Under the pieces are notes generated by a model, which was not told the DNA's origin, did not search any database, and was given only the letters and a program-made list of their open reading frames with translations. Below are positions 11,158-22,000 of a stretch of DNA of 49,852 nucleotides, piece by piece. This stretch comes from Globomyces pollinis-pini (lineage: Eukaryota > Chytridiomycota > Chytridiomycetes > Rhizophydiales > Globomycetaceae). The first letter of the stretch is position 1; every line of letters starts with the position of its first letter. The position numbers and the translations under genes are program-made. The stretch covers positions 4,160 to 54,011 of the forward strand of contig MU621196.1 in NCBI GenBank assembly GCA_025399215.1. Direction: 5' to 3'.

Positions 11158-12472
11158 ATGTCACTCTGGGTGGACAAATACAGACCTAATTCATTGAGAG
11201 AACTGGATTATCATGATTCAATCACAGAGAAGCTTCACCGTTTGGTTTGTCCAAAGGAATTCTAATTATAGTCCAATTCAAAAGACTTTCCTCATCTTTT
11301 GGTTTATGGTCCATCTGGAGTGGGAAAGAAAACCAGAATCAATGCGATCTTGAATGAACTCTATGGAGTCCATTTTGATAAGGTAACCTGCAAATAGCCA
11401 ATTTCTTTTCATTTAGGTAGCAATATTCAATCTCAAAAGTAGTTGAAAGTTGAATTGAAGCAATTCACCACACCAAGCAACAAAAAATTGGAAATTAATG
11501 TTATATCATCCAATTATCATATCGAAATCACTCCGAGGTATGTGTGAAATAAGGATTTATGTCTAGTGATTTGGGAATTTATGATCAAGTTGTTATCCAA
11601 GATTTGATTAAAGAATTGGCACAGACAAGACAAATTGATTCAAACTCAAAGCATAAATTTAAAATTGTGGTGTTTAATGAAGCTGATTCCTTATCCAGGT
11701 ATTCATTATAACATTGAATTGTATAGGAATGCCCAATCTGCCTTGCGTCGAACAATGGAAAAATATATGGGAAACATGAGAGTTATCTTGTGTTGTAACA
11801 TGATTTCTAAAATACTCGGCCCAATCCGTAGTCGTTGCTTACTTGTGCGAATCCCAGCTCCAGCTGAAGATGAAGTACTGTGGATCATTTCATTTACGTA
11901 TAGATGTGTGATGTGTTATTAAAATGCGCTAAATATGAAAAGCTCAGTCTGCCTCAATCGATTGCTTCAAAAATTGCTATTGAATGTGATGGAAATATGC
12001 GTAAAGCTCTGTTGATGCTTGAAGCACATTATGTCCAACAGTAATCAAGATATATTTATTGTAGATATCCGTTTGAAGAGGGGAAATCATTGCCTACAAC
12101 AGATTGGGAGTTGTATCTAAATAACATTGTACAAACAATACTGCGTGATCAGAGTCCGAAATCGTTGTATGATATTAGAGGAAAATTATACCAACTGCTG
12201 GCGAACTGTATTCCAGCTAATGTTATAATTAAGGTTGCTTCAATTTTTTTGCTCATAAATTCAGAATTTGACGATGGAGTTACTAAGAAATGTTGATTCT
12301 GATTTACAACCACAAATAGTAGCTGCAGCTGCTGAATATGTAATTTCTATCAAACTTTTATGATTAGGAACATCGAATGCAGATTGGAAGCAAAAAGATA
12401 TTCCATTTGGAAGCCTTTATTGCGAAAGTGATGTCCGTTTATTCACAATATTTGATTGACTTTGCTGGATGA
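11158..12472 (+). CDS. RFC3: Replication factor C subunit (human RFC3 / yeast Rf5 type)
   Basis: Nine exons give about 350 aa, the usual family length. Introns: 11245-11271, 11383-11442, 11538-11566, 11699-11726, 11875-11903, 12041-12064, 12234-12264 and 12340-12367. It starts MSLWVDKYRP, then DFPHLLVYGPSGVGKKTR (the Walker A of this subunit), VVFNEADSL in the Walker B region, ALRRTMEKYM, the SRC motif (PIRSRCLLVRIPAP), and the C-terminal collar ending HRMQIGSKKIFHLEAFIAKVM. This is the subunit called RFC3 in animals and Rfc5 in yeast. The RFC pentamer loads PCNA onto DNA in replication and repair in the nucleus. The second intron (60 nt) contains an internal AG|GT at 11416/11417 that divides it into 34+26 nt; see findings. 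Confidence 0.95.
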
Positions 12473-12563
12473 TGAAATAATATAATTAGTGAATATTAAT
12501 TGAATTCTACAAATCGGTAATATCATATATACATATGATTTATTGTAACACCTGCTTCATGCG

Positions 12564-15138
12564 CTAGCTATAGCTCCGCTCCACACAGTAGTAATCAATG
12601 GGAACACCCTTCTCAATTCTAAAAATGAGTAATGAAAATTAAATTACGCTGGATTGTACCATGCCTTTGGAGCAAACATATCTAACTGCTCAAGTATAGT
12701 AACACAAAGCACCGTAATTCCAACCCCAGAATCTAATGCCACTGCTAAAATATAGTTATACTTTGCATGCCTATTTTTTCAGAAGATAGGAAGTTACCAG
12801 GCAGGGAAATTTCGATATAAATGCGACTGAAAGAACCATGCGACAATAACAGGTACAATGTAAAAGTTCTGGAACTGTCCAGGCCCACTGAAACTTGCCA
12901 GAAGTGGTACATGAATTTTGCACCAAAATGGATTAGGATAATATTTGTTCAGCATCCAAGGTATAAATGGAAGTGCAAGTCCAATTAGAAAACACCATAG
13001 TAAAGATTGATATGGAGAGCCTGAACCAAAGAATCTGCTAGGCCCAATCGCACCCCAAATGGCTCCAGCATTATAGAAAAGAAAATAGTTTGTCATTTGC
13101 CAATCACCAGTTCCTAAAGTATCCTTCATGGAATCTAATACCCAAAACGTGCATGCTGTATTTGTTACTGCCCCAATCAAGGACCCATACCTTGTATTAA
13201 TAAAGCAACTAGTTACAATTGGGCAAATATCATATGCTGTGGATTGATTTTCATGTAATGACCCAGTTTTAAATCGGCAAGTAGGGTAATAGCCTGTTTT
13301 ACTGAATTAGTACCCAGACTTTTAAATGCCATGACAATCACAGTCTTTCCAGGCAATAACAACCCGATTGCAAACTCTGTTAATACATTGACACCTAACC
13401 GCTGCCCTGATATTGCAGTGATAATGCCAATAGGTAAAATAGAAAGCATAGACATCATCATACATAAAGTAACAGCCCATATTGGCATTTCAAAAGGAGT
13501 CACACTGGAGATCAGTATCTGCAATAAGAATAAGCCAAAAAGAAACACAATGAAAGAAAATTCCGATACATCGGGATATCTTTTCATGCAGATGTTATGA
13601 ATGTCTCTAGATTCAGATGCATCATCAAGTTGATTTAATGCAGCAAAAAACCGGCGTTTAATATCTTTACCATGCCATAAAAACACATGGCTAAACGCAG
13701 ACACGATTGAAAGAAATGATGCTCCATAGACCACTATCGTTTAATAGAATTCTGCTTACATGCAAAGAAAGGCGTGATATAAATTGGAGCTTGCTTTTGG
13801 TACTCTTGTTCATTTAAATCGAAGGTGACTGGTTGATACAAGGAAACTGCAGATATACGGTGTCCAGTAGAATTGAATAGAGCAGCACTATTTAAAACAT
13901 GAACTGGTGTCCCATCGGGGTACTTATGAAGGCTTAGTGTTTGATCTGCACCAAAAAGATTGGTCACTAGTGTTATTTTGCTTGCAATTTACTGAAAGCT
14001 AACGGAGTTAGAAACCATGCCCAAAAATAATTTGACATCGCCATATTAACAGTGGCCCACCATGGGGTGGTGAGTGTACTACCAGCAATAGAATACCTTT
14101 TATCAATAATGCCGAATTTACCAATCAAGAGTAAGAGACCCTAGCCCTAATCCATATCCATTTTCAGATGAGAACAAAAAGTTGGCATCTCGGGAAAATC
14201 CGAATAGACATAAGGGAGAAAATGACTGCAAAATAACCACAAAGTACTGAGGTAACCTAAATCTTAGACTGCATGGTAAATACCAAGCATAAATGAAGCT
14301 GATTAGGAAAAAAATCCAGAAGAAATTAAACCTGGAAAGTTTGTATTGAGAATGTGTATCATTTGAATGCTCTGAATGAAATCCAACAAACAAAGCGACT
14401 GTGGATAAGATACCAGGCCAAAGCATTGCACTTGGTTTAATTACTATGTTTAAATTGACGTATTATACAAAATCTCCTGGCTAAACCTGCCATGCCGAAT
14501 CCTAAAAACTGTGTGGTCAATACCCAACCTAATGATTCCAAGAACGTGATTGATTCATTTCCCTACATATTAAAAAGATTCCAAGTTACCATAAATTTGG
14601 ATGATTTCTGGGCCACTACATTATCAATGCCATAGGCCATTGTTCCTCCTGCACTTGCAATGATTGTAATTAAAACATGCTCCTTTAACCCAAACGGTCC
14701 TGGGTTTAATTGCCAATCAATCCCGAAAAATCGTATACTCTTTCGAGGTAGAGCTGTTGCAAAGAGAATTCCCATTGGATATGATAAAAGTGTCGCCAAG
14801 AATGATGGTATCTCAAATGCATTTGTTCGAAATGCCAATAAAGCATTTACTCCTCCCAAAAATATACACCATAAAGTACCTATATCTGTTAATATCCAAG
14901 CTTACCAAGTAATAACACTCGGAACGTGAGACTTGGTGCAGATGGGTCATCTGTTGTTGGTGCAATGTTTTCACTAGACGTCAGAAACTGATAGCAAAAT
15001 ATACTGCTCCCTAGTAATAATAAATTAACGGGAATCCTACTGAACTATGGGTATTCTTTGATCTTCTATATCAACTTCCAACTCCAAGTCTTCCAACGGA
15101 TGAAACTCAACTTCACCATCATTTCTTCGTCTAATCAT
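12564..15138 (-). CDS. OPT-family oligopeptide transporter (isp4-like)
   Basis: Eleven exons give about 759 aa, the usual OPT size. Introns: 14988-15045, 14880-14905, 14563-14589, 14444-14468, 14097-14121, 13967-13992, 13734-13759, 13191-13216, 12771-12797 and 12619-12647. Recognisable segments are a short acidic N-terminus, TTDDPSAPSLTFR, GGVNALLAFR, LLSYPMGILFA, the NPGPF motif (QLNPGPFGLKEHV), ESLGWVLTTQFLGFGMAG, AMLWPGIL, TTPWWATVNM, KYPDGTPV, GASFLSIVSAFSHVFLWHGKDI, GQRLGVNVLTEFAIGLLLPGK, KLGHYMKINP and DSMKDTLGTGDW, ending in KYNYILAVALDSG. It is an integral membrane proton-coupled peptide transporter, at the cell surface or vacuole. The first intron (58 nt) is less certain: it contains a nested 30-nt GT-AG unit (15011-15040) whose removal leaves a normal 28-nt intron. 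Confidence 0.92.
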
Positions 15139-15558
15139 ATTCTATTTTGTTATATTTATCTGCTCGTACTAGAATATTATCAAAGAAGGTAGTGATCATA
15201 TAATAACGGAAGTTTGAAGGGCCGCGAAAACTGAAAAAGAGACAAGTTAAAGTTGGTAAAGAAGGTGAGTAAATCAAAGACCAGCCAAGAACCAGTTCAT
15301 CCCGATTCGAATATTCATTTACAACGCAATCGGGGGAAAAAGAAATACATGGTGTTACAATATTATATAGCGTGTTCAAGATCCAAAGAATCGGATTATC
15401 AGGATGTGATCCAAAGTATCGGTTTGTTGAGGTGCCAATAGGGCATGCCCAAACTAAGCACCTTTCCTGTTTTAACCAAGTGGTGGCCTGAAACAGGAGT
15501 TCGTTTCAAGTCATGTTAAGAATTCCATTTCTGTAGTTTATAATTTAATTGCTTTCTC
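15139..15558. other. Intergenic region between the OPT transporter and the esterase
   Basis: A 420-bp divergent region. A 62-codon open frame at 15253-15441 has no ATG at its start and no family resemblance, so I do not call it. A short inverted repeat (CCTGTTT near 15464 and AAACAGG near 15491) is present, too short to interpret. Confidence 0.5.
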
Positions 15559-17030
15559 ATGAGCTCGCAAAGATACAGCATGTACACCAGTCCATCGGCT
15601 TCAAAGTCGTCAGTCATTGAACCACCAAAGTTAAACCTTGTAATCACGGACGACACTACAAACGAAAAATCGTCAGTCAGGAAACTATTGGACGACAGAT
15701 ATAGAAATAACCAGAAATTTCCATTGCCAACCACTAATGCTAAAACGGTAAGTTACATTATTAAAATAACCAATAGGTAGCTATGATTTCTACCATGCGT
15801 AAATTCTTGAACATCTTCAAGAATCAAGTTGACTTCTCTAAAATGGTCGCCTCTGGAAGGAAAACCACACTTCCATCATCCTTAAAAGCTACAATTACCA
15901 AAGTCACGATTCCTCGATTTTCTAATGTACATATGCACTATGTCTAACCTTCTAGATTGTCATTGATGGGTATGATTTAACTGAAGAAAAGGGGGAAATG
16001 AATGCAGAGTGGATTCAATATGCACCTGACAAAGAGTCTGACCAACGTGTCATAATTTATATTCACGGTATATCTTCGAATGGGATAACAATAGGTGGGG
16101 CATATTTTTTAGCGAATAGAAGGACTCATAGGCCTATTACTTGGAGATTGGCTAAATACGCCCGTGCACGAGTATTATCTATAGACTACCGGTTAGCACC
16201 AGAAAATGCATTCCCTCTTCCTTTGGTTGATGTTTTGTCTGCCTATCAATATCTTTTGCAGGTTAAATATCAACCCCATCAGATCTCGTTTGTTGGAGAC
16301 TCTGCTGGTGGTGGTCTTACGATGTCTGCATTAATCTACTGTAGAGACACTGGATTATTGCCTATGCCAGGAGCAATCGCATGCATGTCTCCTTACGTAA
16401 GTTTTTCTTTACTGACTTCAGATGGATTTGACTCATTCCTTACCATCATGGCATTTAAATCAACCGTATTGTTATTTACCCAATGGTGTATACGATCCAA
16501 AGTACCTTAATGACACCAGATCTAATTTAGCTGTAAACACTGATAAAGGTATGTGCGTTCCCATTCTAACAAAAGAATTGCTCCATCCATTTGCATCACC
16601 TGCTTTTTCAAAGAAGAATGATAGAAATCTTTGTCCAACATTGATTCAAATGGGTGACTGTGAGAGAATTAGAGATGATTCTATCTATTTTTCAGAATTT
16701 CTATACAAGGATCAACCAATTCAGCTGGAGATGTATGAAGATTCAGTACATGTCTTTCAGCTCTTTTCTCCCTTCGATAAATTTTCTAAACATGCATTAC
16801 TAAGAATAGGAGAGTTCTTAAGAAAATATACCGGAAATGAACCTGAGACTCAGTTAGAGCATGTCGCGTACAAGGTATTGCACCAACCTGGATTTCCAGT
16901 TCAGCGGATAGATGATTTAGTTGGAGTGCTGAGTGATGGTGCGCAGATTTTGATTGAAAGGGGAATTTGGAAGTCTACCAAAAATGAGGATGGTAGTAGT
17001 TCAATCGAGGTAGTTAAACCATTGAAATAG
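15559..17030 (+). CDS. Hormone-sensitive-lipase-family alpha/beta-hydrolase (esterase/lipase)
   Basis: Six exons give about 444 aa. Introns: 15748-15776, 15927-15955, 16068-16094, 16397-16421 and 16549-16575. Splicing at 16068-16094 creates the oxyanion-hole motif HGGAYF. The nucleophile motif is GDSAGG, the acid lies in MGDCERIRDD and the His in SVHVF, so the catalytic triad is complete. IDYRLAPENAFP is the usual HSL-family strand and loop. The family hydrolyses acyl or acetyl esters of lipids and small molecules (for example yeast Say1 deacetylates sterols). The substrate here is unknown. There is no signal peptide. Two of the introns (16068-16094 and 16549-16575) are 27 nt and free of stops, so retention would insert nine residues in frame. 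The second was recognised from GTATGT, CTAAC and AAAG alone and is less certain. Confidence 0.88.
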
Positions 17031-17284
17031 AGATTGGAATATAATATTTGAACTATGTTTTTGTAATGTTTTGTGATTACCATCACTTTCATCAGCGTGT
17101 TGGGCAAATCAAATTGTGTACAAATACTTGAACCCAATCCATTTAGTTAAAAGATACTACTCTGTGAGGAATAAACTAATAACGTCTGTCTTCACCATGT
17201 TTGTGACCTGTTAATTCCCAATCTGGGACAGAAACTAAGTGGGTAAATGAAACAAAAGATACCGAACTGACCTCCTCTATTTTT

Positions 17285-19093
17285 ATGTTTCTTTGGATGT
17301 ACAGTTTGGTTATATATTTGCATTTTATATTCGGCAATGCTTTACCTTCCAATAATACCTTACATACATTCAAGACTATCGGCACAGTCAACGGGCCATA
17401 CCACATTCGAAATTCGGAGCTGGATTCCATAGATATTTCACAATGGTTGTTTATTTTAAATCAAGTCTTTGTTTATAATCAGAGTATCAAATGCTTTGGT
17501 ATAGATAAGTTGGGGACCACCAAATTTCAGTCAGTTGATGTTGGATTTATGGGAAATATGTTTATCTCGAATTCACTGACCATTAAATTACCGACCAATA
17601 ACTCATTTATATCTATAGAAGAGGTTAAAGAATGGAGTATCTCGTTGTCTAAAGGACTGAGTATTGACGAAGCAATATCCAAATGCATCACAAAACTATT
17701 ACATTCAAACACCACACAGTTTACTTCTAGCAACATGAATAATCGGATTGAAAGTGAAGGATTGTATGTTGACGGACAGAATTTAAATGTGTTCAATGGA
17801 CAATTTATTTCAACTTCTCCGTTTGAATTCAGAACTGAAGGAAACAATTCATTTGCATTGGTACAGAAAGTTCGACACGCATCTGTAATGAACAGTTCAA
17901 ATGGTATGCTATCTATCACATTCGATTTTCCAAACTCATCCATCAAATTCTATCACTTACAGGCATTCAGTATACCGATCACTGAACATAGTGACTACTC
18001 ACGAGCAAAACCATATCAGCTTGTAGAATGCCCGGACTATGTGCGAAGCCTCATCCCCACACCAACAATGGAATACATGTCAGAAACAACTGAAACTCAA
18101 ATATGTTCCATTCAGCGCAATGATTGTGTTGGAATTAATTACATGACCAACCCATACTATACATTGGGATCGTATCTACTCTCTTTTGTTTTGCTATCTG
18201 TTATGCTGTTACGTTGGAATATTCTACCAATAGCATCTCTAAGAGGGAGTGATCAAGATGATAATGAAATGAACGATTTGGAAAGTTTGAAATTGATGGC
18301 AGATGAGTTTTTCAGGAGATATCCAATTGGTTCTCCACAAGCTAGGCAGTTAAACTTGACAACAACAGTTTTACCACACTCATTTGAAAACACTGCTGGA
18401 CCGTCAATATCGATGATTGGACCCCGCTCTATCCCCGATTTTAGTTTTTTTGAAGGGTTTCAACCAGCAATTGATATCAGTGTAATGAATAATGAATACG
18501 GTCACCAACATATAAAATTCACGACCGTCGTTGGTTGTACAGTACAAATGAATGGAATATTGAAACCTCGTATCTTGGATTCTGACACAGGAGCTACAAT
18601 TGACATACACTTACAAGTTGGAAATGATAGTTTGCCACCACCTGCATTTAGTGCTATACACGAAGAGATAGAGCGTTTAGAATGCTATTATCAAGTTCGA
18701 ATACTGTATTTGGAAAGTTCAGATGTGAATTTTGTGTTTGGTTTTGTTAGTGGGCTATATCCGCCATTCAGATTACCAGGTTTTCATGATAAATCGATTG
18801 GATTTCATTCATACGACAGTACTGTTAGGATTGGAGGTAATTCCTTTTCATTTTCGGAAATCGAAGTGTTTGAAGGTGATGTGTTGGGAATTGGATTTTA
18901 CTTTCTTGGAACAACGAGAGAAGATAGAAAAAGGCTATGTTTTTACTTTACGTTTAATCATAAAAGATACGATAGAGAATTTATCGTGGATGATTTTGAT
19001 GAATCTCTGCTTCAACCTGCTATCGGCGCGACAAGAAACTGTGAAGTGGAACTTGTTTTCGGAAATGTATCCAAGGCCTTTCGAGCGATTTGA
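17285..19093 (+). CDS. Single-pass membrane SPRY-domain protein, Ssh4/Ear1-like, with a large luminal domain
   Basis: Intronless, 602 aa. An N-terminal hydrophobic signal (MFLWMYSLVIYLHFIFGNA) is followed by about 270 residues of luminal/extracellular sequence rich in N-glycosylation sequons (NNT, NQS, NNS, NSS). A transmembrane helix lies around residue 295 (GSYLLSFVLLSVMLLRWNI), and the cytosolic part carries a B30.2/SPRY domain over roughly residues 380-600, with FVFGFVSGLYPPFRLPGFHDKSIGFHS, FEGDVLGIGFYF, YFTFNHKRYD and LQPAIGATRNCEVELVFG. Fungal Ssh4/Ear1 share the membrane-anchored SPRY layout and deliver cargo to the ubiquitin ligase Rsp5. No PPxY motif for Rsp5 binding is visible here, and the long luminal domain is not something I recognise. 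It lies 134 bp upstream of PRM1 in the same orientation. Confidence 0.82.
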   Translation: MFLWMYSLVIYLHFIFGNALPSNNTLHTFKTIGTVNGPYHIRNSELDSIDISQWLFILNQVFVYNQSIKCFGIDKLGTTKFQSVDVGFMGNMFISNSLTIKLPTNNSFISIEEVKEWSISLSKGLSIDEAISKCITKLLHSNTTQFTSSNMNNRIESEGLYVDGQNLNVFNGQFISTSPFEFRTEGNNSFALVQKVRHASVMNSSNGMLSITFDFPNSSIKFYHLQAFSIPITEHSDYSRAKPYQLVECPDYVRSLIPTPTMEYMSETTETQICSIQRNDCVGINYMTNPYYTLGSYLLSFVLLSVMLLRWNILPIASLRGSDQDDNEMNDLESLKLMADEFFRRYPIGSPQARQLNLTTTVLPHSFENTAGPSISMIGPRSIPDFSFFEGFQPAIDISVMNNEYGHQHIKFTTVVGCTVQMNGILKPRILDSDTGATIDIHLQVGNDSLPPPAFSAIHEEIERLECYYQVRILYLESSDVNFVFGFVSGLYPPFRLPGFHDKSIGFHSYDSTVRIGGNSFSFSEIEVFEGDVLGIGFYFLGTTREDRKRLCFYFTFNHKRYDREFIVDDFDESLLQPAIGATRNCEVELVFGNVSKAFRAI

Positions 19094-19227
19094 TACTTGT
19101 AATAAACTTTGAAATTGCTACCAGATTTCGTTGTCTTTCTACCACCTTTTTTTTTGCTTTCGTTGTCTATACAAGGAACAAAGAACAGACGAGTATTAAA
19201 GGAAATGGAAATATAATCAATACGTTA

Positions 19228-21148
19228 ATGAATCCTCAGTTGAGCTTAAAAGCAAAGCTTAGCAGATCCTACTTGAATCAAACGACAATTCCTTTGTTGA
19301 TTTGCCTATGGGTATTGTTTATAATCTCCCAGATACTGGATAGAGAAGGGGTCACAGCAAAACAAGAACTTCAGCAGTCATGTAAAGGGATAGAAATAAC
19401 TGCTAATTCATTGGCTTCCACTCCAATGTTCATTGCAAATGGATTCAATCGACAAATGACATCAATCATCAAAGGTTCCGAAAAGCAATCGATACAATTA
19501 ATCATATTTACCATGACATTGATAAAGAAACTGATCCTTTACATTTTATTTCGGTAAGGCCATTTCATAAAAACTGACCATCAGGTATCAACGAGTAATG
19601 GAATGTGTGCTGTTTTTATCCTTATCAGCGGGTGCCAATATGGTATCCCAGTCAGCTGCAGACGTTACCAACTTTGTGAATGTACAAATGGCAGACATAT
19701 CACGAGAATTAAATTCAGGTTTGGATGGCATTAATTCCAAACTCAAAGGAATCAGCGATCAAACATCCAAAATTAATGTGCTGGGTAAAAGCTTGGATTT
19801 GGGAATATCAGAAGTTTTACCAGTTCGATTTCCTGGGGTTACAGACAAACTGCACATGAAATTACCTGACAGTCTGGAGCAAAGTTTGAAGAATTTCAAA
19901 GTGCCAACATTAGATGAATTGGAAAAAAAAGTTGGAGATTTACTTTCCACTCCTTTTGATGACTTGACCAAAAAAATGACCAATGCAATAACGGCAAAAT
20001 TTGAAGAGTCAGATATAAAATTCAAAAAACAAATCGATATATTGCCTGTTCCAAAGCCTGTAACATCAATTCAATTTTGTGACACTATTTTACCAACCAA
20101 GACAGTGGACAAAGTAGTAGATGCACTCAAACAAGGAACTAACTATGGTTTGATCTGTATTGCTATTGCAATCTTTGGATCATTAGTCTATTATTCTATC
20201 TTCATTTACTTTCGACATCGTAATGATCGTAATCGAGTGAAAATAATTCAAGAACAAGTTAGGTCCACTAGTTCTTTTCCCAAAACAAACCAAGAAATGA
20301 CTGCCAAGCAGATATATTTCAGTGTCAAGCATCCATTGGTCTACGATATAGTTAATGGTGAAAGATTGAAACGATTTTTGGGTAAGCGCAGTATCGCTCG
20401 ATTGCAATGGTTCTTGACGTATATTTCGGATCCAATCGCATGGATGTGTATCTTAATTGGAATATTTGGCATCATCACCTTGAAACTGCAACTAGTGCTG
20501 ATTGAAGGGGCATTCAAGAAAGTATATCCAATCTTAAAAGATGACTTGCAAACTGTTACTAGTAGCATTATGGGCAAAATGAACTCTGCATTGGATAACT
20601 CTATTGGACCGTACCTGAAAGAAATGAATCAACAAGTAGATTTGATACAAGAGTCAATCAATGGTATAATGGGCGATTTTGTAAATGAAACTGTTGAAAT
20701 AGTCGATAGAAGCATTGCAACTATTTTCTCAAGCTTCAACAAAGAAATGGAAAATATACTCGGCCCAGTGCCGCCATTAAAGAATGCCTTGGAATCGTTT
20801 GGAACATGTGTGATAGGAAATTCAAGTTGGTTGAATTCAGATACCACACAGATATTGAAGAATCAAACCAGGATTAATATTTCACGTCCTGGGCAAGAGG
20901 ATTTTCAACTTAATGTATCACAATTGATGAATCTGACAAATACTGTATTGCGTTTCGATCAACTGGAAAGTAAATCTACAGAAACTGCAACTCTATATTT
21001 TTCAAATATTTTGAATAATTTGAAGAGTCGATATGAATCCACCATTCGATACCAGATCATCCCATTTCAACTGAGTTTGGCGATTGGGTTGAGCTTGATG
21101 GTTTTTGGAGCAATCCGCTGTTTACGTGATATCATCTTTAACAAATAA
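19228..21148 (+). CDS. PRM1: PRM1-type plasma membrane fusion protein
   Basis: Two exons (intron 19554-19584) give 629 aa. The start MNPQLSLKAKLSRSYLNQ matches the fungal PRM1 opening. It has five hydrophobic segments: about residues 21-38; a double one near 90-130 that spans the splice; YGLICIAIAIFGSLVYYSIFI; PIAWMCILIGIFGIITLKL; and a final one, FQLSLAIGLSLMVFGA. A Cys plus LANSLAST-like segment (CKGIEITANSLASTPMFIANG) follows the first helix, as in PRM1. The two extracellular loops are amphipathic and helix-rich. PRM1 acts at the plasma membrane in cell-cell fusion of mating partners, and the family is fungal. An in-frame upstream start at 19090 would overlap the preceding gene and lacks PRM1 resemblance, so I chose 19228. 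Confidence 0.88.
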
Positions 21149-21510
21149 ATAATCGTCCACATCTATACTCCAAGTTTTACAAAAAAAAGTTTTCAAGATT
21201 GGCTTTTTAGAATGACCATTTGCGAGAATTGATGCATTGGAGTTGTTTTTTATATTTAGCCATTAGATTAAAGTAACTGATTCCAATATTGACATGCGAT
21301 TTTGTTAATATGCCTGAGCAGTTCCACAATCAATTCTTACCATTCGAAACCCAGTTATTGACTGTATTATTTAAATCTTACATTATTGGCTGTATTATTT
21401 GTATAGCCATTACTTTATGACTATTGAAGTCTTGGACTTATTGATTGCTACATTAGGATACGTTTAAAACTTTACTTGATCAATAAATTTTTACTTTAAA
21501 AAAACTTGAA
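21149..21510. other. Intergenic region, no feature seen
   Basis: 362 bp of AT-rich sequence between PRM1 and the MAPEG-like gene. An imperfect local duplication is visible (ATTGACTGTATTATTTAAAT near 21357 and ATTGGCTGTATTATTTGTAT near 21383). No ORF or RNA gene can be supported. Confidence 0.5.
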
Positions 21511-21948
21511 ATGGATCCATTGATATTCAAAGAAGCTGCTAAAATCACCTTAGGATTAGAATTAGCATACCTATGGACAATCATCTACCAAGTGATCGTT
21601 AAAATCAAAACCATGTCAGATTTCAAAATCAAAAAAATCAAAGATTCAAAATTGAAATTCAATCGATATGATTCACAAGATATGTTGGCTGTAGATCGTT
21701 CTATAGGAAACTTTAATGAATGGAAAGTATCGTTTTTAGCTTTATTTTGGATCAATGCTTATTTAAATGGAACAGATCTTTGGTATGGTTGGATTTACGT
21801 GTTTATTAGAGTCATCTATCCTATCTTGGCACATTTCTTTAATGGAATTACTGCTAAAGGTGTTGCTCCTCAAATGTTTATCTCCACCGTTCCTGGTTAT
21901 TTTGTTTTAATCGTGTATGGTGTACGTATTGCAAATGCAGTGTTTTAA
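21511..21948 (+). CDS. MAPEG-family-like small membrane protein
   Basis: Single exon, 145 aa, with about four hydrophobic segments (residues 12-32, 72-85, 93-107 and 120-140). The centre reads DRSIGNFNEWKVSFLALFWINAYLNG and then FIRVIYPI, the spacing and residues of MAPEG proteins: an Arg-x-x-x-N-x-x-E segment followed by a hydrophobic helix and R-x-x-Y. MAPEG members are microsomal glutathione transferases and leukotriene-related enzymes. Whether this one is catalytic cannot be told. It is convergent with the nucleoporin gene, 52 bp between stops. Confidence 0.65.
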   Translation: MDPLIFKEAAKITLGLELAYLWTIIYQVIVKIKTMSDFKIKKIKDSKLKFNRYDSQDMLAVDRSIGNFNEWKVSFLALFWINAYLNGTDLWYGWIYVFIRVIYPILAHFFNGITAKGVAPQMFISTVPGYFVLIVYGVRIANAVF

Positions 21949-22000
21949 TTGATTAAACATTGGAAATAAAAACAATGATGTTAGATATCGCTGCATTTTA

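Noticed and set aside
13331..13600. Plus-strand frame within the OPT gene
   Set aside because: It is antisense to conserved transmembrane segments of the OPT transporter.
15253..15441. 62-codon basic frame between OPT and the esterase
   Set aside because: It begins with TTG, not ATG, has no upstream exon I can join, and resembles nothing known.
17527..17946. 139-codon minus-strand frame inside the SPRY gene
   Set aside because: It is antisense to the luminal domain of a clear gene, with no family resemblance.
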